Assembly (NCBI GenBank): GCA_947561395.2
Contig: OX387190.1
Span: forward strand, 19,400,858 to 19,464,857
Reading direction: 5' to 3'
Length of the DNA: 64,000 bases
From: Buxus sempervirens
Lineage: Eukaryota; Streptophyta; Magnoliopsida; Buxales; Buxaceae
Shown here: positions 1 through 10,583 of the stretch, in pieces
How the letters are laid out: each line of letters begins with the position of its first letter
Position numbering within the stretch: the stretch's first letter is position 1
Position numbers and translations under genes: made by a program
Notes under the pieces: model-generated
What the model was told of the DNA's origin: nothing
The model's database searches: none
The model's input: only the letters and a program-made list of their open reading frames with translations

Positions 1-2456
1 CCAGTGGGCCATGACAGCATTATTCCATGACATGATCCACAAGGAGATGGAGGTCTATGTGGATGATATGATTGCCAAATCATGTAAAGAAGAGGACCAC
101 TTGATCAATCTGAAGAAGGTGTTTGATCGACTTAGGAAGTACAGTCTACGGCTTAACCCAGCTAAATGCATCTTTGTGGGTACATCAGGGAAATTGCTGG
201 GATTTATAGTGAGCCGAAGAGGGATTGAGATAGACCCAGCTAAAGCCAGGGCCATAATTGAAATGCCGTCACCCAGAACGGAGAAGGAGGTTCGTGGTTT
301 TCTTAGAAGGATTCAGTACATAAGCCGGTTCATAGCACAGCTCACTGCTATCTGTTAACCAATTTTCAAGCTTCTGAGAAAGGATAACCCGACGGTCTGG
401 AATGATGATTGCCAACAGGCCTTTGACAAGATTAAGGAGTATTTACTGAATCCACCTGTGCTAGTGCTCCAGGAAGACCACTGATTCTGTACTTCGCAGT
501 GTTGGAAACATCGATGGGATGTGTCTTGGGGCAGCATGATGAGACTGGTAGAAAGGAAATGGCAATTTACTATCTGAGTAAAAAATTCACAGAATATGAA
601 GCCAAGTACTTACCGTTGGAAAAGACATGTTGCGTTCTAGTGTGGGCTACTCAAAGACTGAGACATTACTTCCTCAGTCATTCCACATTATTGATATCTC
701 GGATGGACCCTCTGAAATACTTATTTGAGAAGCCAGCACTAACTGGTAGAACTGCCAAGTGGCAGTTGTTACTTTCCAAGTTTGACCTCACGTACATCAC
801 TCAAAAGGTGATTAAGGGTCAAGCCATTGCTGATCACTTGGCTGCACATCCTTTACCAGAATATCAACCTTTGAAGACCAACTTTCCTGATGAAGCAATT
901 CTATTTACTGAAGAAGAGGAAAGTGAAAGATCTTGGCCGATGTTCTTCGATGGGGACGCCAACATGAAAGGAAATGGAATAGGGGCAGTTTTGGTCAAGC
1001 CAGATGGGTCCCATATCCCAATTGCAGTAAAGTTGAGATTCCAGTGCACAAATAATATTGCAGAGTATGAAGCGTGCATAATTGGGTTGCAAGCAGCCAT
1101 AGACCATGAAGTGGAGGAACTTGACGTATACGGAGATTCGAGTCTTATCATCTTCCAAACAACTGGTGAATGGAAAACCAAGGATCACAAATTGTCCCCT
1201 ATCACCAGTATTTGGAAGAAATAAGCACTAAATTTACTCAAATTTCCTTAAACTATATGCCAAGGGCCAAGAATCAGTTCGTAGATGCTCTAGCAACATT
1301 GGCTTCCATGGTCAGCATGCCAGAAGGGGTAGACATCAAGCCACTAAAAATTGAGGTCAGAGATGAGCCTGCATATTTTCTTGTTCTAGAGGGAGCACCA
1401 GAAGAGGAAGCACCATGGTTTCAAGACATAAAAAATTTCTTGAACGATCGGAGTTTGTCAGAAAATGTCACTTCGATTGAGAAAAGGACAATACAGAGAT
1501 TGGCCGGTCAATTCCTACTAAGTGGTAGACAGTTGTACAAGAGGTCACATAATGATATTCTGCTCAGGTGTGTTGCCAAGGCTAAGTCGGAAAGGTTGAT
1601 TGAGACTGTACATGGAGGAGTCTGTGGACCCCATATGAACGGACACATGCTTGTGAAGAAGATTCTGAGATTGGGATACTATTGGTCGACGATGGAGCAC
1701 GATTGCTATGTACATGTCAAGAGGTGTCATCAATGTCAAATATATGCAAATAACAAGCATACACCCCAAAGTGAGTTGCACAACATGACATCACCATGGC
1801 CCTTCTCCATATGGGGCATAGATGTCATTGGCATGATTTCCCCTAAGGCATCGAACGGGCACAGATTTATCCTAGTAGCGATTGACTATTTCACCAAGTG
1901 GGTGGAAGCAGCAAACAAGAATATAAAGAAAATCATTTAGAAAATGGTAGTGAGTTACAGAGATTGGCATGAAATGCTACCACTTGCTCTACATGCCTAC
2001 AGAAACTCAATCCGGACTTCAACTGGGGCAACCCCGTATTCCCTAGTCTATGGAATGGAAGCAGTTTTACCCGTGGAAGTTGAAATCCCATCACTGAGAG
2101 TGCTAATGAAAGCAGAATTGGAAGAAGCTGAATGGATATAGTCAAGATATGATCAACTCAATCTAATAGAAGAGAAGCGTTTGAAGGCACTTTGTCATGG
2201 CCAATTGTACCAGAAGAGAATGGCCAGGGCTTACAATAAGAGGGTGAAGCCCAGAACATTCCAGGAAGGGGATTTGGTTCTAAAGAAAATTCTACCATTT
2301 TTAGAAGACCCTCATGGTAAGTTCAAGCCAAATTGGGAGGGGCCTTATGTTTTCAAGAAGGTTCTGTCAGGGGGTGCACTCATCTTGACAGAAATGGATG
2401 GAAAAGATTTTCCTGAGCCAATTAACTCTGATGCAGTAAAAAGGTATTTTCCTTGA
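1..2456 (+). pseudogene. pol remnant of E0 (RT end, two RNase H domains, integrase)
   Basis: Read in order, this stretch shows the end of reverse transcriptase with the YVDD active-site box (near 57-70), the RT-linked RNase H (about 480-760), and a second RNase H starting near MFFDGDANMKGNG (about 940-1190). The integrase zinc-binding region follows (H...H...CHQC, about 1605-1745), then the catalytic core around WGIDVIGM and the C-terminal GPYVFKKV block near 2340. The second RNase H is a hallmark of the Tat lineage. The gene is dead: several breaks separate the pieces, and the integrase core is shorter than in the young copies. This is an enzyme fossil with no expected activity. Confidence 0.92.
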
Positions 2457-3666
2457 ATGAATATTACTAGGAAATGATCCGATGCCATTTTTCTTTATTT
2501 CCCTCAAATTTTAATCCTTAGTCTAGCCAAGTCGAGCCTGTTCGTTTCTTTCACAAACCTAAACTGGACTTACAGTCTTATACAGGGGCAAAACAAATTG
2601 GGGCAAAAATGAAAAAAAGAAAGCAAAAAAGCAAAGAATATTGGAAAATGAAAGCCAAAGGCAAAAAAGGGGAGAAAATGATACATTTTGGGGAAATGGG
2701 GCAAATTCATCATGACTGTAAGTCCGGTTGACCTATTTTCACATTTAGAGAATTTTGAGCCTATAATACCTTTTATTTCATAAACCGAGTCTAGCCTTTG
2801 TTTCATTCTATTTCTAAGCCCTCGGTGATCTTAGTATGTCCATTCAAATTTCAGAGTAAGATTGGTGATGACGGAATGCAGAAGCCGGCGCTAATGAAAA
2901 CCGTAACTACCACTAGGGGCAATATTGGCAAAAGAAAAAAAAACAAAAGCAAAAAAAAAATTCAATCAGAGGTTGAGTTGATCATTGATATCCAAGCTTG
3001 AAGTGAAATCAGCACGAGTACTAAGACTGAACAGATTGGGAATAACAGGGTCAAATGTGGAAGAAAAGCCATTTTGGGATGATTCTAAAGGTCACAGGAC
3101 AGACGGATTTGATCTCCCCCTATTTCTTGGATTACCCCTTTCATTATTCAACTTGATTTCAATTCTTTTTATTGTGTGTGATTAAGTGTTTTGGACAAAT
3201 TCAAAAAAATAATAAAATACAAAAAAGCAAAAAACTATATTCTGGTCAGTGATGAGAAATCAAATACTTTTCATAAAACCTTTGTTTTTACAAGCATCTG
3301 AGAATTCTGAGGCCAATAGTATAAAAACTTATTTTGGAATAAAATCCTATGTCTTTCCACTATTGGAGTTTGCTTTGATACAAAGGTATGAAAAAAATGC
3401 AATAAAGTAAGCTAATCCCTATCCCCTAGCTGCTCCTCAAGCTCCCGAATCTGAGCTGCCTGAGCTACAATAACTCCAGAAGCCCCCTCTGCATCCGGAT
3501 CGCTAAACAAGGATATAACCTCATCTGAAAGTGACTGCCTGATCCTCATGCCTCTAAGGTTGACTAAAGCATCCTGTGCTTCTGCCATAGCACTCGAATT
3601 TCAAAATAGCGAGCCTGCCTATGCTCCTCAAGTTGCTTCTCCATAGCAAGACGGCGAGATACCTGC
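2457..3666 (+). other. 3' non-coding region of E0 with an antisense ORF remnant
   Basis: This AT- and purine-rich stretch between pol and the LTR aligns with 50751-53104 of the young plus copy. Shared landmarks are the CCCTCGGTGATCTTAG segment near 2820 and the GACGGAATGCAGAAGCCGG segment near 2870. It holds no plus-strand gene that I can support. It is markedly shorter than the young copy's region. Confidence 0.75.
3415..3660 (-). pseudogene. remnant of the Tat antisense ORF (plant-mobile-domain-like)
   Basis: The minus strand resembles the C-terminal coiled-coil end of the 294-residue antisense protein at 51690-52574. Both share residues like LEEHRQAR and ALSDEV, and an Ala-rich, Glu-rich tail before the stop. 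Only the terminal third survives here. Its presence in the same place in an older copy shows that the antisense ORF is an ancestral part of this family and not a recent acquisition by one copy. Confidence 0.7.
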
Positions 3667-3768
3667 TGTAGACACCCCAAATTGCACAGTAAAAATGAAG
3701 AATAATTGGCAAAAATAATTATTTCCTTTGAAACCAGCACAAAATTTGAGACATGTGCATTTTTCCTT

Positions 3769-3910
3769 GTATCCGACAACTCAGGTCGGATACAAGCGTA
3801 TCCCTTTATATCCGATATAAGTTGTCGGATACAAGCAAGCCTTAATGTATCCGACATCATATGTCGGATACATATAGGCACTTGTGTATCCGACCTGATA
3901 TGTCAGATAC
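3769..3910 (+). repeat. array of four 25-bp dyads with 39-bp period (E0/E1 LTR)
   Basis: Four imperfect palindromes start at 3769, 3808, 3847 and 3886, exactly 39 bp apart. Each is 25 bp with outer stems of the form GTATCCGAC...GTCGGATAC around a variable centre. The 14-bp spacers are loosely alike, some with a GCCTTA-like core. The array lies about 170 bp upstream of the LTR TATA box. Confidence 0.92.
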
Positions 3911-4076
3911 ATGATTTTTGCTCAAAATTAGGATTTTCCGAGAGTCATCACTTTTTACCATCATATCCTTCATTAAAGGAGTGGAAATCTCGGAAATAGC
4001 CTTAGGGTTAAGGTTGGTGGGCTCTAGACATTAGTTTATGTCTACCATCCCACCAACCCTAACCCTAGCCTTTGCC

Positions 4077-4084
4077 TATAAATA
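4077..4084 (+). promoter_or_regulatory. LTR TATA box (E0/E1)
   Basis: TATAAATAGGAGGC lies in the context CCTATAAATAGGAG, which is conserved in the young LTRs of the same superfamily at 53493 and, reversed, at 39803. It is the likely RNA polymerase II core promoter and marks the U3/R boundary shortly downstream. Confidence 0.75.
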
Positions 4085-4212
4085 GGAGGCTCCTCCTTAA
4101 GCAAATGGCCATTAACTCTTGTGAACAACTTTTGCAAAGAACTTTTGCCATAAATGGGAGATCAAAGAACTCCGAGTGAAGAGGGGAACCGCTGCAGTCT
4201 TGCTTCCAGAAG

Positions 4213-4222
4213 CCCAGGTAAA
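4213..4222 (+). promoter_or_regulatory. candidate 5' splice site in LTR R/U5
   Basis: CCCAG|GTAAAC fits the plant donor consensus. The same position in the young LTRs reads TCAG|GTAAGC (53601-53610; reversed at 39691-39700). Paired with an acceptor just before gag, it could remove the long repeat-filled leader from gag mRNA. This is inference from sequence only. Confidence 0.45.
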
Positions 4223-6168
4223 CCTCAAACCTCTCTTTATTTTTCTGTTCTTACATTCTAGATCTAGATCTCTTCTTCTACCTTTCTGTAGAATAAGGCC
4301 TCTTCTATGTGTGTGAAAACCTTTCCCCTACTCAAAGTACCTCGAGACTCCCCCTAGCCGTAAAACGTGAAGGCGGGATCTAGGGGAAATGAGACTGGGG
4401 ATTGATCCTAGTGCTAGAACCTTGTTGGAATAAGCCTTTTGATTCTATGAAAACCGTTTCATATTCAAAGTACCCCAAGATTATCTTGAAGAACCATGTA
4501 TAAACCAGAAGAGAGAACTAAGGGAAACGATAATGGAACGGAACCCTATGTTGTTCTAGAACCCCTTTGATTGATATGAATACATGCTATATGTTGTTAT
4601 ATTGTTGAAGAATAGATTTTTACACATACACACATAGCACTTGTTTTGTCGGATTTGGCTTGTATTTTGGATCTATTGCCATCATTGTGGTAGATCTACA
4701 ATAAATAGCCCCAAAAAAATTCTGGGATGTTTCTTATTGATTTTCAACATGATTTCAAGCAAGTATTGAAGACCTCTAGGTCTAACCTCTCGGTTTTGGG
4801 CATTTTTGCTCACTTTTGGGGTTTTTGGCATTTCCTTTCCAATCAGAGAGGATGGTGAGCCAAACTTGTGCCCATTTCTTCCTAGAGGTTCTTCAATATC
4901 TTTCTAAAATGGTTTTGTTTTGTCTTACACGGATTCCACACACTTTATCACTGTTTGGAGTTGATTTTCTTTAAAAAGGTTTAATTTGACAGCAACTGTA
5001 CCCCAACTTCGGACACTCGTAACTTCATCGTCCGGATGAATTTTGGAGTGATTCCAGAGCCATGGGAAAGGTGAGGCTGTCTAGTTTATGCTTGTAAAAT
5101 TTCATGAATTTCTATCTATCGGATTTTTGACACCTCCCTGTCGAAGTTGATAGGTCAGTTCAGGTTTGAATACGGAACCTGTCACTTCGACTGTGTGTTC
5201 GTTTTAAGTCCAATTCGAGTGATTCTTGTTTCTGTGTGTTTCCTTTAGAAGTCGAGTTTCAAATCCAGTTAGTTTCATAATTGTTTAACTCCATTTGTGT
5301 TCTTGGTAACAGATTTACTCAGAGCTGCTCAACAGCACTTTTCTGGGTAAATCTGTGATCTTCGGGGCTTGTTCGGGAGGCCACCCAAGGCACATCCGAA
5401 TGAATTTTTGTATGAGGCTAGTTTCATTTGAAATATGGCCATACATACTTCATTCACACCAAATTTCATGAATTTATATGGAGCCGATTTTTCTAGATGA
5501 TTTTCCAAACTTGACCGCTTGTCACTTTTTACTATCTCCAGCAGCAATTTTAAAAGAAGCATAACTCCTAGGATTTCAACCGGATTTAATTGAAATTTTG
5601 CATGAGTCTCTTATTTACCATAATCTTTCAAATGAATTTGGTTTGACTCAATTTAAATTGGATTTGAATGATTTCAAGATAAATGGTTCTTGCTTTTACC
5701 GAATTTTCCGGATTTGACTCAACTTGGTTTTATACAACTTTTGCTTTGATTTTCATCTATTGGTGATATTCCAGAAATGATATTGACATAAAAGAGGATC
5801 TGGAATTCATTTGGATTTTCATGTGAAGATATCATACATTTGATTTATCCTTGTTCAAGGTTTTTAATGATTTTAGCAAGCTTTCTTATTTTTTTAGCAT
5901 GAACAACACTTGACAACCACCTTGTGTGGGTGAATGGGGGTGCCTAACACCTTCCTCCGTTCATAATCTAATCCCCTTACCCATCTTTGGATTTGATTTT
6001 CAAGTAGAGTTATTTTTACTCTAGAATTTACCTTATAGTTTTTTTTTTGCTTCTTTTGGTGTCCATTCTCACCCCAATAATCTGAATGGTGGCGACTCTC
6101 CCATTTTACGTTGAGCCCGTATGTTGACGGAGGGGAATCATCCCGGTGATTTTTCCATGTCTCACAAC

Positions 6169-6187
6169 TGGTGACTCTACTGGGGAC
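6169..6187 (+). promoter_or_regulatory. primer-binding site, tRNA-Arg type (E1)
   Basis: TGGTGACTCTACTGGGGAC starts two bases after the LTR end. It resembles the complement of the 3' end of plant tRNA-Arg (cf. TGGCGACTCCACTGGGGA at 28997), the primer known for Ogre/Tat elements, with a few differences consistent with age. Confidence 0.8.
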
Positions 6188-6429
6188 TTGTGGATTTAAG
6201 CCATTTTGTATATTTGCATGCTTTTTCTCTACTTTTGAATGCTTGCTATTTTTCTCACTTTATTTGTGCATATTGTGGTATTTCAAATCTGATTGGAATG
6301 CTTTGAAATTTGCCTGGATAAAAGCATGTATGTGTTGCTTGATGTTGTCTAGAAATGTGTCTAGAAGAAGCCTATGTTGAAACATGATTTGGATGTATTT
6401 TGTAACATGCTTTAATTGGAGCTTTTATG

Positions 6430-7130
6430 CCATGAGTTGAACACGAAATATGAAAGCATGAAATCTAGAGTTTAATGGATGTTTTGGGTGCCTTCTAGCA
6501 TGTTTTCCCTAAATTAAAACTCTTTTAGGTCATGTGATTAGTGGCTGTATTTTTAGGCTTTAAATTGGGTTCCAATACCATGTTGATCAAGAAAAATTGT
6601 GGGCATAAAATCTGGAAATTCAGTAGCTATTTTGGGGGTTTTCAGGCATGTTTTGCCCAACAAAACACTTCTTGTTCCATGTCAAGTAGTTGCTGTATTT
6701 CAGGCTTCAATTTGAGTAGGAATAATGCATCTTGAGCACAAAAAATGAAGGGTATAAAATCTGGAAATCTAGTGTAAATTTTGGGGGTTTTCAAGCATGT
6801 TTTCCCCAACAAAACACCTCTTAAACAATACATCTAGTTGCTGTATTTTTAGGCTTACCTTTAGTCATGAATAAGGCACTTTGAGCATGAAAATGAGAGC
6901 CTTAAAACCTAGAATTCAGTAGATGTTTTGAGGAGTTTTCAAGCATGTTTTCTCTGTTCAAATGCTCCTTATACAAAATGCGTAGGTGCTGTATTTTTAG
7001 GCCTTTAATTTGGGGTATAAATGACACACTTTGAGCATGAAAAAGAGCATGAAATCTGGAATTTTAGGGGATGCTTTTTGGTTTCAAGCATATTTGGCAT
7101 GGTTTAATGGTTTTTTGTACAAAATGATAA
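6430..7130 (+). repeat. degenerate tandem repeat of about 148 bp in the E1 leader
   Basis: The segment GCTGTATTTTTAGGC recurs near 6547, 6690, 6838 and 6987, giving a period of 143-149 bp. Each unit also carries versions of AAATCTGGAAAT, TTTTCAAGCATGTTTTCCC and TTTGAGCATGAAAA. The matching part of the plus-strand young copy (about 40560-41060) has the same units. No coding potential is evident. Confidence 0.8.
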
Positions 7131-7224
7131 CATGCTTGTATGCTACTTTTTGGGTATGTAATAATTGTGTGCATATTGAGTGGCTTTTACTACTTTGCTT
7201 GCTTGTGTTTTGCTTTCATTTCAT

Positions 7225-7640
7225 ATATAACTTGGCTTGAAATTGTATGCATGGCTACGAAAAAGAGTGGCAAGGGGCTGGGACGTTGTGAATGTACCTC
7301 AATTTTAAATGCACTTGAGCACTTTAAACACTTTGCACAGTCTACCCATTACCTATAGGAAGTTGAACCCGAATGTGTGTAGCTTGGCGCACTGAGGTCG
7401 ATACTTCGGAAAGTGAAAGTGAAAACATTTACCTTAGAATTCGAGTCAATGATGTGATGACAATGGGATCTGTGATTCGATTCCGGGCATCACTAAACTT
7501 GAGTTCTAAGTTGCCAATTAAGCCAAAACCCAAAAACCATACGCTTGAAGGTGGAGAAACACGTTTTCAGCTAAAAGTACACAATTGCGTTTGGGGAATT
7601 GGATGTAAATGTGGGAAGGCCGTTTGCATGTTCACAGCCC
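7225..7640 (+). other. conserved leader block of unknown function (E1)
   Basis: About 400 bp that match 41200-41620 of the young plus copy far better than the sequence on either side does. A 93-residue frame starts at 7373 in both copies (VAWRTEV...CKCGKAVCMF). However, about six of the ten or so differences within it change the residue, so protein-level selection is not evident. An RNA signal such as packaging or dimerisation is as likely as a small ORF. I recognise no protein family. Confidence 0.6.
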
Positions 7641-8056
7641 AAGGTATAATATGAATACCATATTGAAGGTAACATAAGGTGGCAAATTAAAGCCATGTAT
7701 TCTTTTTATTATCTTCATGTAAATTAAAAACCATGGTGTCCATATGGTTGGGAGGAAATTTTTCCCAAAAATGTTTATAGCCTAAGGTTGTTGTAACACA
7801 TAGGATGAGTTTCCAACTCAATTTAAAGGTCATCCTGCCTAAAGTCCATGTAGGAGGCAACCAAGTGTCCAAGATCATTGAATTAGTGTCTAGCTGTCAA
7901 AGGGGCAAGTACTCTCATGAATGTGCATATTGTGCAAGTATAGTGTCAAAGTCCAATTGGAGACTATTTTTGAAGGCCAAGTCAAGGTGAACATCAAGTG
8001 GGAATGAAAATAACATGATCTGGTGAAAAAATAAGTCAAAAAGGGCCATTTCGGCA

Positions 8057-8198
8057 TTAACCGACAACTCAGGTCGGTTAAACAAAGTCTTCTTCTTATC
8101 CGACATGTTCCATCAGTTACAAAGGCTTATGCATATATCCGATCATTTGTGTCGGATACAATAAGCCATAGCTTTAGCCGACATGTCATGTCGGATAC
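8057..8198 (+). repeat. second array of four 25-bp dyads, 39-bp period (E1 leader)
   Basis: Dyads start at 8057, 8096, 8135 and 8174, again exactly 39 bp apart with 14-bp spacers. Stems follow the LTR array of the same element (CCGAC...GTCGG), for example TTAACCGAC...GTCGGTTAA. The second unit has decayed pairing. The array sits about 320 bp ahead of the 76-bp tandem repeat. Confidence 0.92.
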
Positions 8199-8517
8199 AT
8201 TCAGAAAATGCACAAATTGGTTTTTTCATCCCAAATGTTTAGAATAAAATGCCTAAAACACTATGGATAATCCTTAGGCACCCCAAAAAAAATATAAAAA
8301 TGTTTCAAATAAATAAATAAATAAAAAATTAAAATAAAAAAAAATCTCACTGAGGGTTTAACCTAATGTTGAAATACAAATCTACATTTTACCCTCAAGA
8401 TTCATTAAGGTAAACTGAGGTGTCATATTTTTTGATACCAATTTAATTCAAACATGTTTCAATCAAGCTTTTGAACTTGAAAACTGAGAAAATTCAGCAA
8501 CTAAAAAGAAAAAAAAA

Positions 8518-9255
8518 ACCTTTGGTTGGATATTTTTTCCAATCAAATCAAAACATTTGTGGGACACTTGGAAGCCCTAGAATATTCCAATAAACCTTTG
8601 GTTGGTTACATTTGTGGGACACTTGGAAGCCCTAGAATATTCCAAGAAACCTTTGGTTGGTTATTTTTATCAATCAAATCAAAACATTTGTGGGACACTT
8701 GGAAGCCCTAGAATATTCCAAGAAACCTTTGGTTGGTTATTTTTACCAATCAAATCAAAACATTTGTGGGACACTTGGAAACCCTAGAATATTCCAAGAA
8801 ACCTTTGGTTGGTTATTTTTATCAATCAAATCAAAACATTTGTGGGACACTTGGAAGCCCTAGAATATTCCAAGAAACCTTTGATTGGTTATTTTTACCA
8901 ATCAAATCAAAACATTTGTGGGACACTTGGAAGCCCTAGAATATTCCAAGAAACCTTTGGTTGGTTATTTTTATCAATCAAATTAAAACATTTGTGGGAC
9001 ACTTGGAAGCCCTAGAATATTCCAAGAAACCTTTGGTTGGTTATTTTTACCAATCAAATCAAAAAATTTATGGGATACTTGGAAGCCCTAGAATATTCCA
9101 AGAAACTTTTGGTTGGTTATTTTTATCAATCAAATCAAAACATTTGTGGGACACTTGGAAGCCCTAGAATATTCCAAGAAATCTTTGGTTCGTTATTTTT
9201 TCCAATCAAATCAAAACATTTGTAGGCAACTTGGAAGCCCTAAAATATTCCAACA
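8518..9255 (+). repeat. 76-bp tandem repeat upstream of gag (E1)
   Basis: Nine to ten copies of a 76-bp unit contain GGTTGGTTATTTTTATC, AATCAAATCAAAACATTTG and CCCTAGAATATTCCAAG. Unit starts recur at 8657, 8733, 8809, 8885, 8961, 9037 and 9113. The frames that stay open across it are a by-product of a period that lacks stops and are not proteins. An AT-rich homopolymer tract (9255-9320) follows. Confidence 0.95.
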
Positions 9256-9401
9256 AAAAAAAAACAAAAACAAAAAAATAATAAAAAAAATAATAAATAA
9301 TAAAAAATAAAAACAAATAAATCTGGACTTGTGTTCACCTAACCTACTTGTCTACATTTATAGGGGTGTGACTCAAGTTAAATGGAAGCTAACATGTTTC
9401 T

Positions 9402-9421
9402 TTGCTTTTCCCTCTCCAGGT
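9402..9421 (+). promoter_or_regulatory. candidate 3' splice site before gag (E1)
   Basis: A pyrimidine tract ends in CTCTCCAG|GTACATT, 51 bp ahead of the gag start. The young copies keep a pyrimidine tract and CAG|GTACATT at the same place (43394 on plus, 63118 on minus). F has CCCAAG|GTACC (about 32614) and E2 CCCAG|GTACC (about 19684). A leader intron is the simplest reading, but it is unproven. Confidence 0.45.
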
Positions 9422-9470
9422 ACATTTACTTGCAATCATTGCTCCTGTAACCAAATCCAAAGCTTGCACC

Positions 9471-10580
9471 ATGAATACTGAAGAGAACCAAGCCCAAGCT
9501 ACTGTTCCTGCCCAGGACTTCGCTCAGCTACAAGAGCAAGTGGCTGGACTAGCCAAGATGCTGGGAGACTTACTGGCGGCTCAGGCCCAGGCCCAAAACC
9601 AAGCATCAACTTCCCATCAAGCACCACCACCTCAAGCCTACATTCCGCCTCCGGCTCAACCCATGCCTGAACCCATTTATGAGCCAGTCCCTGAACCTAT
9701 CTTGATCAGGGAAAACACTATGGAATCTAAAAAGGAGATGGAGAAAGAAAAAGCTAGGGAGGAAATGGAAAGGAAACTCTTGCACAAGATAGAGAGAATC
9801 CAGGAAGAACTTAAGGATGTAAAGGGGGGAAGCAGCTACGGAGGTACCACCTTCAATGACCTGTGCATGTACCCGGATGCATGCCTACCGGCCAAGTTCA
9901 AGTGCCCTGACTTCAGTAAATACGATGGCACGGGCTTCCCAATGAGCCACTTGAAACTGTACTGCGGGGCTTTGTGCCAGTTTGGCCGGGATGATGGCAT
10001 TCTGATCCAACTCTTCCAGAGGAGTTTGACAGGGTCAACCTTGAGGTGGTTTGCCACGGTGGACCACGGAAGGATCAAAAGATGGAAAGACTTGGCCGAT
10101 GCATTTCTGGATCAGTACAAGTTCAACTCGGAGATCGTGCCAGACCGGTACGACATGATGAGAATGAGCAAGGGAAAGGAGGAGTCCGTAAGGCAGTATG
10201 GTAAGAGATGGAGAGAGGCTGCCTCCCAGGTCAGGCTGCCTATGCTGGAACCTGAAATGATCTCAACGTTCGTGGGTACACTGGGGCAGCCCTTTTACAA
10301 CCATCTGGTGGGACAGATCACCACCAATTTCGCAGCCCTGGTACAGGTGGCAGACCGGATCGAGGAAGGGGTCAAGTTAAGAAGGCTCATTGACTACTTT
10401 ACTTTGACCTGGCAGTCTGATTCCTCCGCTTCCCTAGCACAGAAGAAGGGAACTGGGTTCAAGAAGAACGGAGCCAGGAAAGAAGGAGAAGTAAACCTGG
10501 TACAGGCTCCTCCCTCCAAGAAACCGCTCCATGTCAACATCTCTGCACCCCAGCCGGTCCAACAAGCCCAGCACTCGTAT
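9471..10580 (+). pseudogene. gag of E1
   Basis: The start is taken at MNTEENQAQA, which is conserved at 43460 and at 63051 (minus). A Gln/Pro-rich N-terminal part and a charged coiled-coil-like stretch (EKEKAREEMERK) precede the capsid-like Retrotrans_gag domain: KFKCPDFSKYDGTG, LIQLFQRSLTGS, RWFATVDHGRIKRWKDLA, and GTLGQPFYNHLVGQI. Gag would form the particle that packages element RNA. The gene belongs to a broken element and is a fossil. Confidence 0.88.
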
Positions 10581-10583
10581 TAG

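Larger units (their letters stand above)
1..6166 (+). mobile_element. E0: 3' part of an old Tat-type Ty3/gypsy element
   Basis: The window opens inside pol of a Ty3/gypsy element. It then runs through the 3' region to an LTR that starts TGTAGACACC and ends TCTCACA. Two successive RNase H domains and an integrase without a chromodomain place it in the Tat/Ogre group. Its protein is clearly related to the two young copies at 47163-50750 and 55760-59347 but noticeably more diverged than they are from each other, and it is broken by roughly half a dozen changes. It is therefore an old fossil. The 5' part lies outside the window. Confidence 0.9.
3667..6166 (+). repeat. LTR shared by E0 (3' LTR) and E1 (5' LTR)
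   Basis: The LTR begins TGTAGACACCCC and ends CATGTCTCACA, giving the usual TG...CA ends. It is about 2.5 kb. It is homologous along its length to the young LTRs at 53105-55376 and 37928-40198 but clearly diverged. A primer-binding site follows directly after the end. E0 pol lies upstream and E1 leader and gag lie downstream, so one LTR serves both. That layout is expected from a tandem array or from unequal recombination between elements. Confidence 0.9.

Noticed and set aside
3769-3910. CRISPR-like repeat-spacer pattern (25 bp + 14 bp)
   Set aside because: The host is a plant, the spacers are too short and resemble each other, no cas genes are present, and the units lie inside LTRs and leaders of retrotransposons.
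6169-6187. A LINE, SINE or DNA transposon in the leader regions
   Set aside because: No terminal inverted repeats with target duplications, poly(A)-tailed units, or polymerase III boxes could be supported anywhere in the window.
8526-9310. Overlapping 61-68-residue frames with repeats like GYFYQSNQNICGTLG
   Set aside because: They are translations of the 76-bp tandem repeat in whichever frame lacks stops. The same holds for the frames at 42302-43346 and 63193-63899.
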